Below are positions 19,595 through 28,437 of a stretch of 49,034 bases of DNA, piece after piece; positions within the stretch are counted from its first letter, which is position 1; each line of letters opens with the position of its first letter. This stretch comes from Flavobacteriia bacterium. GTDB taxonomy: Bacteria > Bacteroidota > Bacteroidia > Flavobacteriales_D > Crocinitomicaceae. The notes under the pieces were generated by a model. It made no database searches. It was not told where the DNA came from and was given only the letters and a program-made list of their open reading frames with translations. The position numbers and the translations under genes were made by a program. The DNA is taken from contig CANHRS010000010.1 of assembly GCA_947463445.1 (NCBI GenBank), forward strand, positions 1 through 49,034. Direction: 5' to 3'.

Positions 19595-20578
19595 ATGAAG
19601 TTTTTAGGGGTACTATTTTTTTGTTTCAGTTTCCTGAAATTTGTTGAAGCTCAACAATTACCTGATGGTTTATATGCAAAGTTTGAAACAAGCAAAGGTG
19701 ATATTTTACTCAAATTAGAACCTGAAAAAGTTCCACAAACTGTAGCTAATTTTGTTGGTTTAACAGAGGGTAACTACCAGTTTGGAGGTAAAATTTTTTC
19801 CAAACCATTTTTTGATAGTTTGAAATTTCATCGTGTTATACCTAATTTCATGATTCAAGGTGGTTGTCCTTTAGGAGATGGAACAGGGGATCCTGGGTAT
19901 AAATTTTACGATGAGTTTGACCCTACTTTGAAGCACGATGCTCCAGGAGTTTTGTCTATGGCAAATTCTGGACCTAATACAAATGGTAGTCAATTTTTTA
20001 TTACGCATGTTGCAACACCATGGTTAGATAACAAGCATTCTGTATTTGGTCATGTGGTGGAAGGACAGGAAGTAGTTAATAAAATTGTACAGAATGATAT
20101 TATTTTACATGTCAAAATTTTACGCGTTGGAAATCAATACCAAAAGTACAATCCATCCAAAGTATTAGAAGAAAAACGTCAAAAACATACGAAAGCTATT
20201 TTGGACACTGCAAAACGTAATTCGTCTAAAGCGAAGCAATTACCTTCCGGTTTGACGTATGTTTTAGATGGTAAAATGAAAGGAAATACACCAAAAACTG
20301 GAGATACGTTAATTGTACATTACACTGGTTATTTATTGAATGGAAATAAATTTGAATCTTCCCGTGATGGCGAAGCTACTCCTTTAAAATTTGTTTACAA
20401 ACAACAAGGTATGATTCCTGGTTTTGAGGAGGCATTAGGAATGTTAGTCAAAGGTGGTAAAGGTCGTTTCTATCTTCCTTATTATTTAGCATATGGTCAT
20501 CGTCAAACAGGACCAATAAATGCATATTCAGATTTAATATTTGATTTGGAGTTACTAGACATAAAATCAAGTCATTAA
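19595..20578 (+). CDS. Cyclophilin-FKBP fusion (dual-family immunophilin)
   Basis: A 327-residue exported protein that joins two unrelated prolyl isomerase folds. A signal peptide (MKFLGVLFFCFSFLKFVEAQ) is followed by a cyclophilin domain at about 24-180, with FHRVIPNFMIQGG, GVLSMANSGPNTNGSQFFIT and WLDNKHSVFGHV containing the usual Arg, Phe, Gln and His active-site residues. A charged linker (about 185-212) leads to an FKBP domain at about 213-325, with LIVHYTGYLLNGNKFESS, MIPGFEEALGMLVKGGKG and LPYYLAYG. The Trp usual in cyclosporin-binding enzymes is present in PWLD. This order corresponds to the CFBP class of dual-family immunophilins reported in some flavobacteria and protists. Confidence 0.9.
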   Translation: MKFLGVLFFCFSFLKFVEAQQLPDGLYAKFETSKGDILLKLEPEKVPQTVANFVGLTEGNYQFGGKIFSKPFFDSLKFHRVIPNFMIQGGCPLGDGTGDPGYKFYDEFDPTLKHDAPGVLSMANSGPNTNGSQFFITHVATPWLDNKHSVFGHVVEGQEVVNKIVQNDIILHVKILRVGNQYQKYNPSKVLEEKRQKHTKAILDTAKRNSSKAKQLPSGLTYVLDGKMKGNTPKTGDTLIVHYTGYLLNGNKFESSRDGEATPLKFVYKQQGMIPGFEEALGMLVKGGKGRFYLPYYLAYGHRQTGPINAYSDLIFDLELLDIKSSH

Positions 20579-20597
20579 TTTATGTTTACTTGAATTT

Positions 20598-22019
20598 ATG
20601 AATAAACTAAAATCTTTATTACCTCCTTTTACATATTCCTATTTATTAGTTTTTGGACTGTTTTTATTTGCTACCGGACATGTTTTGTTTTCAAAATACA
20701 TGTTCATGGACGGTTTATTCTATACTACTATCGCACGAAATATATCTATCGGTGACTGTAGTTTGTGGCATCTTAAATTTACAAATACTTTTTTTACTGA
20801 ATTTCATGAACATCCACCTTTGGCAATGTTTATTGAAAGTCTATATTTTGACTTGTTTGGATATAATTGGTTTGTAGATAAATTTTATAGTTTTTCTACC
20901 TATATATTTACAGCCGTTGTAATCCATAAAATTTGGAAATTAGTAAATCCCAATTATGCTATAAGTTGGCTTATAATTTTATTTTGGTTATTTACACCCG
21001 TTGTTTTTTGGGCAGTTGGAAATAATATGTTAGAAAACACGATGACAATTTTTATTCTTTTGTCCGTGTATTTTCTTCTGCGAAATATAATAAATCAGCG
21101 AGGGTATTTCATTATTTTGGCTGGTATATTTATTGTATTAGGTTTTCTCACTAAAGGATTTGTTGCACTCTTTCCAATTTCTTTTTTCTTCATCCATTTT
21201 TTAGTATTCCGAAATTTTTCAATTGTTTCAATGATACTAAAATCTTTGCTTTTGATTGCGGCATGTGTTATTTCTTTATTACTCCTTTTTTTGCTGCAAC
21301 CGCAAGCTTTAGAAGCAATGAAAGATTATGTATCAGTTCAAGTAATTAATAGTTTAAATAATGTCGTGACTGTAGAATCACGCTTTTTCATTGTTAAGCG
21401 TTTATTGAGTGAGTTGTTAGCTGTTTTGATATTATTAGCAATTCTTTATTTTTTTACACGAAAGAAAGGGGGGAGGTTAAATTCGAATAAGTTCCAAAAG
21501 AAGTGGGCCTTGTTTTTTATTTTCTTTGGATTGACTGGAGTTTTACCTATAATGGTTAGTATGAAACAAAGTGGTTATTATATACTTCCTTCATATCCTT
21601 TGTTAATTATTGGAATAGCTAGTCTATTTATTCAAAAACTATATGTTTTACACCTGAAATTACATGATTTTAAATATTTTAAAATAATTGGAATCGTATT
21701 ATTCAGTTTAGGATTAACCTATTCCTTAACTTCTATCAATAAATACGGAAAAGATGAAAAGTTAGTTAAAGATGTTGAGGTAATTTCCAGTTACCTAAAG
21801 AAAGGAACGATTGTTACTGCTTCAGAAACGATGATCGATGATTTTTCTCTTCATGCGTATTTATATCGATTCAATTTCATAAGTATTGATTGCAATAATA
21901 AATTTACATCTAGGTTTTATCTTGTTAATATAGAAGAACCGAATACTACTGAGTTAGTTACTAAATATTTGCTTGTTCCTTTAAATACAAAGGTTTTAAA
22001 ATTGTATCGCAAAAAGTAA
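20598..22019 (+). CDS. GT39/ArnT-like membrane glycosyltransferase
   Basis: A polytopic membrane protein of 473 residues with about 10-12 hydrophobic helices. The N-terminal periplasmic loop has MFMDGLFYTTIARNI, whose Asp corresponds to the catalytic aspartate of the PMT/ArnT fold, and EHPPLAMFIESLYF, the second hallmark (HPP). Such enzymes move a sugar from a polyprenyl-phosphate donor to lipid A, protein or another envelope acceptor on the periplasmic side. Donor and acceptor are not evident. It follows the isomerase genes by 19 bases and meets mutB tail to tail with only seven bases between, without a visible terminator. Confidence 0.8.
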   Translation: MNKLKSLLPPFTYSYLLVFGLFLFATGHVLFSKYMFMDGLFYTTIARNISIGDCSLWHLKFTNTFFTEFHEHPPLAMFIESLYFDLFGYNWFVDKFYSFSTYIFTAVVIHKIWKLVNPNYAISWLIILFWLFTPVVFWAVGNNMLENTMTIFILLSVYFLLRNIINQRGYFIILAGIFIVLGFLTKGFVALFPISFFFIHFLVFRNFSIVSMILKSLLLIAACVISLLLLFLLQPQALEAMKDYVSVQVINSLNNVVTVESRFFIVKRLLSELLAVLILLAILYFFTRKKGGRLNSNKFQKKWALFFIFFGLTGVLPIMVSMKQSGYYILPSYPLLIIGIASLFIQKLYVLHLKLHDFKYFKIIGIVLFSLGLTYSLTSINKYGKDEKLVKDVEVISSYLKKGTIVTASETMIDDFSLHAYLYRFNFISIDCNNKFTSRFYLVNIEEPNTTELVTKYLLVPLNTKVLKLYRKK

Positions 22020-22026
22020 TTGTAGT

Positions 22027-24096
22027 TTATTCCACGCTCTTAATTAACAATTCTAAAATAGCGATGGCTGCGGTAGGGATTTTTGTTCCTGGTCCAAATA
22101 CGCCAAATACTCCTTTTTCATATAAAAAATCATAATCTTTAGCTGGGATTACACCGCCAGCGATAACCATAATATCTGCTCTTCCGAGTGACTTTAATTC
22201 TTCGATAACTGCTGGAATTAATGTTTTGTGCCCTGCAGCTAGCGAACTGATGCCAAGTATATGTACATCATTTTCAATTGCTTGTTTTGCTACTTCTTGT
22301 GGTGTTTGAAATAGAGGACTAATATCTACATCGAAGCCCATATCAGCAAAGGAGGTTGCAATTATTTTTGCGCCACGATCATGTCCGTCTTGACCCATTT
22401 TTGCCACCATAATACGCGGTCTTCTTCCTTCTAATCGCGCGAATTTATCAGCCAAAGCAATTGCTTTCTTAAAATCTTCATTTTTCATAACTCCTTTTGC
22501 ATATACTCCTTGTATCGAATGAATTTTTGCTTGGTATCTGCCAAAAACACGCTCCAACGCGTCTGAAATCTCCCCAAGAGTTGCTCTGTTTCGCGCGCAA
22601 ATAACTGCAGCTTCTAATAAATTTCCTTCTCCCGTTTGTGCATAATGTTCTAGGGATATTAGACTTTCTTGTACTGCTTCCGAATCTCTTTCTTCCTTCA
22701 AAGTAGTTAGTTGTGCTACTTGTTGTAAACGAACTGTATCGTTGTCAATTTCCAAAGTTTCAATTACTTCTTCCTGTGTTAATTGATAACGATTCACACC
22801 AACGATAATATCTTCTTCACCATCGATCCGCGCTTGTTTTGTAGTTGCTGCTTCTTCGATTCGCATTTTAGGGATTCCTGCTTCGATCGCTTTTGTCATT
22901 CCGCCTAACTGCTCCACTTCTTCAATTAATTCCCATGCTTGTTGACACAATTCAGCTGTTAGTTTTTCAATTACATAACTACCTTCTGTTGGGTCAATTG
23001 TATTTGTAATCCCAATTTCTTCTTGCAGGTATATTTGTGTGTTTCTAGCAATACGGGCAGAAAAATCAGTTGGTAACGCGATTGCTTCATCCAGAGAATT
23101 TGTGTGTAATGACTGTGTTCCACCTAATACTGCAGCCAATGCTTCGATACAAGTACGGGTAACATTATTGAAGGGGTCTTGTTCGGTTAAACTCCATCCG
23201 GAAGTTTGACAATGGGTTCGCAATGCCATTGATTTTTCTTTTTTAGGGTTGAATTGTTTTACAATTTTAGCCCATAATAATCTTCCAGCGCGTAATTTGG
23301 CAATCTCTACCATGGGTTTCATCCCGATTCCCCAAAAGAAACTTAAGCGCGGTGCAAAATCGTCGATATCCAAACCAACATTTATTCCAGCGCGTAAATA
23401 CTCTAGACCATCTGCAAGCGTATATGCAAGTTCTTGTGCAGCAGTCGCACCAGCTTCATGCATGTGATATCCTGAAATTGAAATAGAATTAAATTTTGGC
23501 ATATACTTGGTTGTGTATGCAAAAATATCCGCAATGATCCGCATGGATGGAGTAGGAGGGTAAATGTAGGTATTACGCACCATAAATTCCTTTAAGATGT
23601 CGTTCTGTATCGTTCCTGAAAGTAACTCTTGTTTTACTCCCTGTTCTTCTGCTGCAACGATGAAAAATGCTAAAATTGGGATTACCGCACCATTCATGGT
23701 CATTGAAACGGACATCTGATCTAATGGAATTTGGTCAAATAATACTTTCATATCGAGCACGGAATCAATTGCCACTCCCGCTTTTCCTACATCTCCTACT
23801 ACACGTGGATGATCAGAGTCGTACCCACGATGTGTTGCTAAATCAAAAGCAACCGAAAGTCCTTTTTGCCCTGCCTCTAAATTACGTTTATAGAATGCAT
23901 TAGAATCTTCCGCAGTCGAAAATCCTGCGTATTGACGAATAGTCCATGGGCGAGAACGATACATGGAAGCATATGGTCCTCCTAAAAAAGGTGCAACTCC
24001 GGATTTGAAACCAGTATGTTCGAAAGATATATTTTCTTGCGAAGCAGTAGTAGAAATGTCTTTCCAATCGGTTTTTGTGAAATCTATGTTTTTCAT
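22027..24096 (-). CDS. mutB: Methylmalonyl-CoA mutase, large (catalytic) subunit
   Basis: The adenosylcobalamin-dependent enzyme interconverts succinyl-CoA and methylmalonyl-CoA, linking propionate metabolism to the TCA cycle. The start at 24096 ([13 protein letters not shown]) gives 689 residues and lies four bases after the mutA stop; a longer frame overlapping mutA is possible but less likely. The barrel domain shows [19 protein letters not shown] (given in part), [39 protein letters not shown] and [12 protein letters not shown]. The C-terminal B12-binding domain carries QDGHDRGAK with cobalt-ligating His572, [15 protein letters not shown] and IVIAGGVIP-like residues. Confidence 0.96.
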   Translation of the reverse strand: MKNIDFTKTDWKDISTTASQENISFEHTGFKSGVAPFLGGPYASMYRSRPWTIRQYAGFSTAEDSNAFYKRNLEAGQKGLSVAFDLATHRGYDSDHPRVVGDVGKAGVAIDSVLDMKVLFDQIPLDQMSVSMTMNGAVIPILAFFIVAAEEQGVKQELLSGTIQNDILKEFMVRNTYIYPPTPSMRIIADIFAYTTKYMPKFNSISISGYHMHEAGATAAQELAYTLADGLEYLRAGINVGLDIDDFAPRLSFFWGIGMKPMVEIAKLRAGRLLWAKIVKQFNPKKEKSMALRTHCQTSGWSLTEQDPFNNVTRTCIEALAAVLGGTQSLHTNSLDEAIALPTDFSARIARNTQIYLQEEIGITNTIDPTEGSYVIEKLTAELCQQAWELIEEVEQLGGMTKAIEAGIPKMRIEEAATTKQARIDGEEDIIVGVNRYQLTQEEVIETLEIDNDTVRLQQVAQLTTLKEERDSEAVQESLISLEHYAQTGEGNLLEAAVICARNRATLGEISDALERVFGRYQAKIHSIQGVYAKGVMKNEDFKKAIALADKFARLEGRRPRIMVAKMGQDGHDRGAKIIATSFADMGFDVDISPLFQTPQEVAKQAIENDVHILGISSLAAGHKTLIPAVIEELKSLGRADIMVIAGGVIPAKDYDFLYEKGVFGVFGPGTKIPTAAIAILELLIKSVE

Positions 24097-24100
24097 CGTA

Positions 24101-25330
24101 TTAAATTTTGTCAGAAAGTGTTTTTTCAAATTCCTGTTCCAATATCAGAGAATTCATACCTAAAAATGTATCCTTTTCTTTTTTCCAATGTAGATTGCTT
24201 GTTTCTGGATTTAAATAATGATTCACGCCAACCATTTTCTGTTTTTTTACGTTTAGTTGGTGTATTCTTTTTGTGCGTGTTCTTGCTATTTCTTCTTGTA
24301 AAAAGACTTCTGATTCGGAAGTTTCCATCCCACCTTTTACTTCTATTTTCTGAAATAATCTCCAAGATTCGTCTGCTAATATCTTGGTGTAATTTTCTAG
24401 AACAATACTTCCTTCTAATGGGTCAATCCATTGGTTTATTTCTGCTTCTTCTTTTAAGATTAACGAAATGTTAATCGCCATTCGCTCTGTAAACGTGCTA
24501 ATTCCGGTTGTAGCTAGTAAATCGTATGGTTGTATAATTAGTTGATCTACAATACCTATTACTGCTGATAGTCCTTCTGATGTTTGACGGAGCAAGTTTG
24601 TGTAAGGGTCATGTAAAGATTTGTTTACAAACCCTGTTTTAGCAGTGACATATGTTTTAGCATGTGTTTCGCACGCTTTTTGTATTCTATCCCAAAGTAT
24701 ATGAAACGCTCTGAACTTTGCAATTTCCAAAAGGAAATTGGAGCCAATACCAAACTCAAAATGAATTGGTTCTGTTGGATTTTTAGCAAGTAAGGCTTTT
24801 CCTTTTGCGAATGCGAAAGCTAATTGCTGTTTCGTATTGCCTCCTATAGCATCAATTTGGAATGTATTTACTAGGTTTGAAGTGGTATTTATCTGTAAAA
24901 ATAAAGGTGTTTTATTAGAAAACCACGTACGGATAAATTCTGTTTGTTCTTGGTTTTTTGTTGTGAAATAGAGGTAGATATATGCTGTTTCTATGCCAGC
25001 GAGTAATTCGGATAGTGCTAAATCTTGTAGCTGTGTTACATCGAAATTTAATGCATTTGCACCAAGGTTTAGTTGTTTTAGTGCCCATTGATTCGCTGCT
25101 TTTATGTCTAACACTTGCAACTCTACGCCAATCTTCCAATCGTTGGTATTTGGTTTATTAAAAGTCAGAATTTGACCGTTAGGGTTATATATGTTTGTAA
25201 ACGTTAATTCCTCTACTTCATTTTCGAAGCCGGTTGGATCATTTGTGTTGTCCGATTTTAATTCTTTGATTAATTGTGCTTTCCAATCAGTAAGATTCGG
25301 TTTTTCAAATGCTTCAAATAGTTTTTTCAT
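24101..25330 (-). CDS. mutA: Methylmalonyl-CoA mutase, small subunit
   Basis: Non-catalytic partner of MutB. The start at 25330 ([19 protein letters not shown]) is chosen because the frame extends upstream across the promoter box. The 409 residues are well short of the roughly 620-640 of classical small subunits: the barrel-like domain is present ([60 protein letters not shown], each given in part) but the C-terminal B12-binding-like domain is absent. Shortened small subunits are known in Bacteroidota. It precedes mutB in one operon. Confidence 0.9.
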   Translation of the reverse strand: MKKLFEAFEKPNLTDWKAQLIKELKSDNTNDPTGFENEVEELTFTNIYNPNGQILTFNKPNTNDWKIGVELQVLDIKAANQWALKQLNLGANALNFDVTQLQDLALSELLAGIETAYIYLYFTTKNQEQTEFIRTWFSNKTPLFLQINTTSNLVNTFQIDAIGGNTKQQLAFAFAKGKALLAKNPTEPIHFEFGIGSNFLLEIAKFRAFHILWDRIQKACETHAKTYVTAKTGFVNKSLHDPYTNLLRQTSEGLSAVIGIVDQLIIQPYDLLATTGISTFTERMAINISLILKEEAEINQWIDPLEGSIVLENYTKILADESWRLFQKIEVKGGMETSESEVFLQEEIARTRTKRIHQLNVKKQKMVGVNHYLNPETSNLHWKKEKDTFLGMNSLILEQEFEKTLSDKI

Positions 25331-25360
25331 TCGTATGGATAGAAAATAAGAATATACATT

Positions 25361-25368
25361 CAAAGGTA
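25361..25368 (-). promoter_or_regulatory. -7 promoter box (TACCTTTG) for mutA-mutB
   Basis: Exact TAnnTTTG on the minus strand, 31 bases upstream of the ATG at 25330. It settles the mutA start, since the longer possible start at 25399 would be upstream of transcription initiation. Confidence 0.6.
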
Positions 25369-25422
25369 AGGATATATCTACTAAATAAAAAGATTCCATA
25401 AAAGTGTATGCTTAAGATGTGC

Positions 25423-25430
25423 TATATTTG
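25423..25430 (+). promoter_or_regulatory. -7 promoter box (TATATTTG) for the HMA lipoprotein
   Basis: Exact TAnnTTTG match about 35 bases before the ATG at 25465; divergent from the mutA promoter. Confidence 0.6.
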
Positions 25431-25464
25431 TTATGTTTAAAGTCTAATCTTTACTATATAAATT

Positions 25465-25848
25465 ATGAAAACGCTCTATTTTTTTTCTTTATGCTTTTTT
25501 CTTGTTGCTTGTTCCTCCAAAACTGAAATTGTAGAAGCACCAAAAAAGATGCGTATTATTAATCAATCTAGCGCCAAGAATGGTATTATAACTGCAAAAT
25601 TTACGGTTTGGGGAAATTGTGGTATGTGTAAAGAAACCATTGAGAGATCTGTAAAAATTTCAGGGGTTAAAAAAGCAAATTGGCAAATTGAAAGTAAAAT
25701 CATGACGGTTTCATTCGATACTACTCTTGTAGATGTAACATCTATTCAAAAAGCAATTGCTGCAGTAGGGTATGATAATGTGCAATATACTGGTGATAAT
25801 ACTGCATATGCGAAATTGCATGCATGTTGTCAGTATGAACGTAAATAA
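25465..25848 (+). CDS. Heavy-metal-associated (HMA) domain lipoprotein
   Basis: 127 residues. A lipoprotein signal (MKTLYFFSLCFFLVAC) places the lipidated Cys at residue 16. The HMA ferredoxin-like domain spans about residues 41-112. Its metal-binding loop is GNCGMC, with Cys52 and Cys55, and the second half (VTSIQKAIAAVGYDNV) is typical. This fold usually binds Cu(I) or a similar ion. A C-terminal tail contains His119, Cys121 and Cys122, possible extra ligands. It is predicted to sit in the envelope as a copper chaperone or buffer. No copper ATPase or efflux gene is adjacent, so the pathway is unknown. Confidence 0.82.
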   Translation: MKTLYFFSLCFFLVACSSKTEIVEAPKKMRIINQSSAKNGIITAKFTVWGNCGMCKETIERSVKISGVKKANWQIESKIMTVSFDTTLVDVTSIQKAIAAVGYDNVQYTGDNTAYAKLHACCQYERK

Positions 25849-25913
25849 ATGCGTTAATCCTTTAGCTTAACTATTATTTAATATTCAATAAAATTTTTAT
25901 TCGTATTAATACT

Positions 25914-25921
25914 TAAATTTG
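25914..25921 (+). promoter_or_regulatory. -7 promoter box (TAAATTTG) for the NarL-type regulator
   Basis: Exact TAnnTTTG match 30 bases before the ATG at 25951, giving a leader of about 25 bases. Confidence 0.6.
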
Positions 25922-25950
25922 TGCTTTTTTTAAAGTCTAATTTTAAGTAA

Positions 25951-26586
25951 ATGATTCATATTTTTCTAGTAGATGATCATAAAATTCTTCGCAAGGGTTT
26001 GAAGTTTATTCTGGAGTTAGACCCCAATTTAAAAGTGGTAGGCGAAGCGAATTCTGTAAGAGAGGCTATATCTACAATTTCTTCCTCGGAAAGTATGGAT
26101 ATTGTTATTACCGGGATCAACTTACCGAATGAATCTGGTTTAGAGTTGATAAAGTATCTTACTCTTACTAACCCTCGTGTCAAAAGTATTGTTTTTTCTA
26201 TGAATTTAGAATGCTCGTATGCGTTAAAGGCAATGGAAATTGGTGCTAGTGGGTATGTAACTAAAAATTCTGAGGATTTTGAATTAGTAAATGCAATCCT
26301 CGAAGTATATCAAGGTAATACTTTTGTATCGCAGACAATGGAGCAGGAGATTAAAAAAAATAAAGCATGCACATTGGATAATGAGATTCAAATTTCGCCA
26401 AGAGAATTAGAAGTCTTGAACCATATAGTAGAAGGCTGGAGCAATAAAATGATAGGAGATATTATGTACGTAAGTGAAAGTACGGTTAACACGCATCGTT
26501 ATCATATCATGAAGAAATTAAATGCTAAGAATACTGCAGATTTGGTTCGTATTGCTTTTTCTAAAAAATTAGTTACTTCAAACTAG
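25951..26586 (+). CDS. NarL/FixJ-type regulator with a receiver lacking the phospho-acceptor Asp
   Basis: 211 residues. The receiver (about 1-120) starts IHIFLVDDHKILRKGL with the acidic pair Asp8-Asp9. At the position of the phosphorylated Asp, within DIVITGINLPNESG, residue 55 is Gly (codon GGG at 26113). The Ser in VFSMN and the Lys in GYVTKN are kept. The C-terminal LuxR-type helix-turn-helix (about 143-205) is normal: ISPRELEVLNHIVEGWSNKMIG and SESTVNTHRYHIMKKL (each in part). It may therefore act without phosphorylation or through a ligand or partner. No histidine kinase is adjacent. Its 3' end overlaps the convergent FISUMP gene by 14 bases. Confidence 0.88.
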   Translation: MIHIFLVDDHKILRKGLKFILELDPNLKVVGEANSVREAISTISSSESMDIVITGINLPNESGLELIKYLTLTNPRVKSIVFSMNLECSYALKAMEIGASGYVTKNSEDFELVNAILEVYQGNTFVSQTMEQEIKKNKACTLDNEIQISPRELEVLNHIVEGWSNKMIGDIMYVSESTVNTHRYHIMKKLNAKNTADLVRIAFSKKLVTSN

Positions 26587-27235
26587 ATCGCATACATCGA
26601 ACACTTAATCCTCCATTTACTTCAAAATTGTAGTGATTAATGTTTGTTGGCGAAAAGTACCACATCCAAGCAAAACCTTTGTAATCTAACGTAGTAGTCC
26701 AAAAATAAGCGAAAGATTGTTGGAAAATATAGTTTCCACTTATCATTCTACCACCAGGGTACTGTAGTATCTTCATGTATGGAATTTCGCTAGATTGATT
26801 TATTTTTTTATAAATGAAGTTTGCATTATCGTTGTCAGTTACTAAATAACTATTTGTTTCTGTATATATTTTGTCCACTAAAGCTTTCCACTCGATATTG
26901 CTTGGTACTTTCCAACCAGTAGGGCAAATTCCGCGATTGTCTACTGCGCATCCCCAAGTGTATAGGTAACCTTGATTTTTAGTTCGTTCTGTATCTCCTC
27001 CCGGTGCCCATCTAAAAATACTATTTGTGTCATTCGCAAGAATGGAATGACTGTTTTTGGTGGTTGGAATGGAATCCCCATTTGAAAAATGTGTCGTTTT
27101 TAAATTTTCAAGAAACCATTCGGTACTATCCACACGAATTATTTGGTAAGTGTTTCCATCAATATCTTGTATGCTATTTTGCGCGAATATTTTCAGTGAT
27201 AGTAAGATAATTAATGCAGATAATTTAAATTTCAT
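26573..27235 (-). CDS. FISUMP-domain secreted protein
   Basis: 220 residues with a signal peptide (MKFKLSALIILLSLKIFAQ). The remainder is one Fibrobacter succinogenes major paralogous (FISUMP) domain. Hallmarks are DIDGNTYQIIRVDSTEWFLENLKT, a YTWGCAVDNRGICPTGWKVPSNIEW segment (in part) and the closing GGLSVRCMR. The two Cys of the RGICPTGW and VRCMR segments are typical. The fold is common in exported Bacteroidota proteins, but its role is not established. It begins 20 bases after the MORN-protein gene and probably shares its transcript. Confidence 0.85.
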   Translation of the reverse strand: MKFKLSALIILLSLKIFAQNSIQDIDGNTYQIIRVDSTEWFLENLKTTHFSNGDSIPTTKNSHSILANDTNSIFRWAPGGDTERTKNQGYLYTWGCAVDNRGICPTGWKVPSNIEWKALVDKIYTETNSYLVTDNDNANFIYKKINQSSEIPYMKILQYPGGRMISGNYIFQQSFAYFWTTTLDYKGFAWMWYFSPTNINHYNFEVNGGLSVRCMRSSLK

Positions 27236-27255
27236 ATACTATATAGTTATTTTTA

Positions 27256-28116
27256 TTAATTGATTTTTCCCTCTGAAAAATAAAATCCATCGCGATAGAT
27301 ACTGATTGATTTTAATAGTCCGTTGTTGTCGTAATTGTACACTTTTCCATTATAAATAGTACCAAATTTGAAGCTTCCTACTTGAAATAATTCATCTTGT
27401 TTGTTGTACACTACATTATATCCATTTGGATCAAATGGACCATCCTTCAAGATTGGACCAGCAACACGAATTGCATTAAATCCTGTGGCTAGTATTGGCA
27501 TATTAGAATTGAATGCAATATCATTATAAACGATTGGTTGAACTTTCCCTTGTTTTTTAATATGTATTTGACTGCTAACTACACCAGATGAAGCATACCA
27601 AGTGACCTCCCCTTGTACTTGATCATTCTTCATGACATAATTTAACGCCAATTGACCAGTATTATAGTAGTGCTTCGTGTTTCCTATTTGTTTTCCTTCT
27701 TTGTCATAAATGGATACGCTAGAAATTTTGCCGTTTGGAAAAAAACAGGTCAATGTATCTCTAAAATGTTTATTAGTATAAATTCCCTTTTCTTTGATCG
27801 TTCCATTAGGATAAAATTTTTCGTAAAATCCGTTCGGTTCGTTTGCTGTATAATTTCCTTTTAATTTAGGTGTTTTACCATCTGGATAATATTTAGTCCA
27901 AACACCTTCTTTTTCCCCTTTAACACTAATTCCTTCTTCTACTTTAACGTGTTGTGCATAATTACTATTTGGTACATCTTTTCCGTAAATGGTCATGAAT
28001 AAAGTGTCCGTTTTTGGTTTTGGATGATTAGATTGAGAAAATCCGAATGGATTAAAGCTTAATAGGAATAAAATGAGTAGTATTTTGTATGAGAATATTG
28101 ATTTTGTCTTTTTCAT
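27256..28116 (-). CDS. Exported MORN-repeat (YwqK-like) protein
   Basis: 286 residues with an N-terminal hydrophobic signal (ILLILFLLSFNPFGFSQ). At least five MORN-variant units follow between about residues 65 and 180, such as GVWTKYYPDGKTPKLKGNY, GFYEKFYPNGTIKEKGIY, FFPNGKISSVSIYDKEGK and YYNTGQLALNYVMK. Similar proteins are often annotated as YwqK-type antitoxins, a label that comes from a remote Bacillus relative. Here the signal peptide and the FISUMP neighbour favour an envelope protein of unknown role. Confidence 0.8.
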   Translation of the reverse strand: MKKTKSIFSYKILLILFLLSFNPFGFSQSNHPKPKTDTLFMTIYGKDVPNSNYAQHVKVEEGISVKGEKEGVWTKYYPDGKTPKLKGNYTANEPNGFYEKFYPNGTIKEKGIYTNKHFRDTLTCFFPNGKISSVSIYDKEGKQIGNTKHYYNTGQLALNYVMKNDQVQGEVTWYASSGVVSSQIHIKKQGKVQPIVYNDIAFNSNMPILATGFNAIRVAGPILKDGPFDPNGYNVVYNKQDELFQVGSFKFGTIYNGKVYNYDNNGLLKSISIYRDGFYFSEGKIN

Positions 28117-28146
28117 TTTTTGTATGCTTTATTCTTTGTACATCGC

Positions 28147-28154
28147 CAAAGTTA
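28147..28154 (-). promoter_or_regulatory. -7 promoter box (TAACTTTG) for the MORN-FISUMP pair
   Basis: Exact TAnnTTTG on the minus strand, 31 bases upstream of the ATG at 28116. Confidence 0.55.
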
Positions 28155-28406
28155 GGTCAATCTTGGGTATGTTTTTATGATTTAAATCATTAAAGTGTTT
28201 TTTCATAGATTTCTATGAGTACCCTGTATTTACTTAACTTTTTGTTAATTATAACGTCACATACTTCCAATTATTTATCTTATTATTTTTTAAAAAAAAG
28301 ACTGTAATAACTTGTGCTAAAAGAGAATAAATTTAAATTCAAATTTTGGTTAATAAAACATGCTTAATAGTTGAAAGAAAATTTTAATCCCAAACTTTAT
28401 TCCTCG

Positions 28407-28414
28407 TATATTTG
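28407..28414 (+). promoter_or_regulatory. -7 promoter box (TATATTTG) for gcvP
   Basis: Exact TAnnTTTG match 24 bases before the gcvP ATG, giving a leader of about 19 bases, too short for a riboswitch downstream of it. Confidence 0.6.
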
Positions 28415-28437
28415 CACCACATTTAAAGCTGTATATA

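Larger units (their letters stand above)
28117..28437. other. Divergent intergenic region between the MORN gene and gcvP
   Basis: 321 AT-rich bases without a plausible gene. They hold one promoter box for each side (28147-28154 minus, 28407-28414 plus). There is also a perfect TCATAGA-TT-TCTATGA palindrome at 28203-28218 and a TTAAC-TTTTT-GTTAA inverted repeat at 28234-28248. Either could be a regulator site. I see no structure resembling a glycine riboswitch ahead of gcvP. Confidence 0.55.

Noticed and set aside
24126-24365. Minus- and plus-strand frames inside the end of mutA
   Set aside because: They are out-of-frame shadows of an intact mutA with continuous family similarity.
27256-28116. 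Antitoxin annotation for the YwqK-like MORN protein
   Set aside because: It has a signal peptide and no toxin partner, so an exported structural or envelope protein is more likely.
28117-28437. A glycine riboswitch ahead of gcvP
   Set aside because: The promoter box leaves a leader of only about 19 bases, and no glycine-aptamer-like core was seen.
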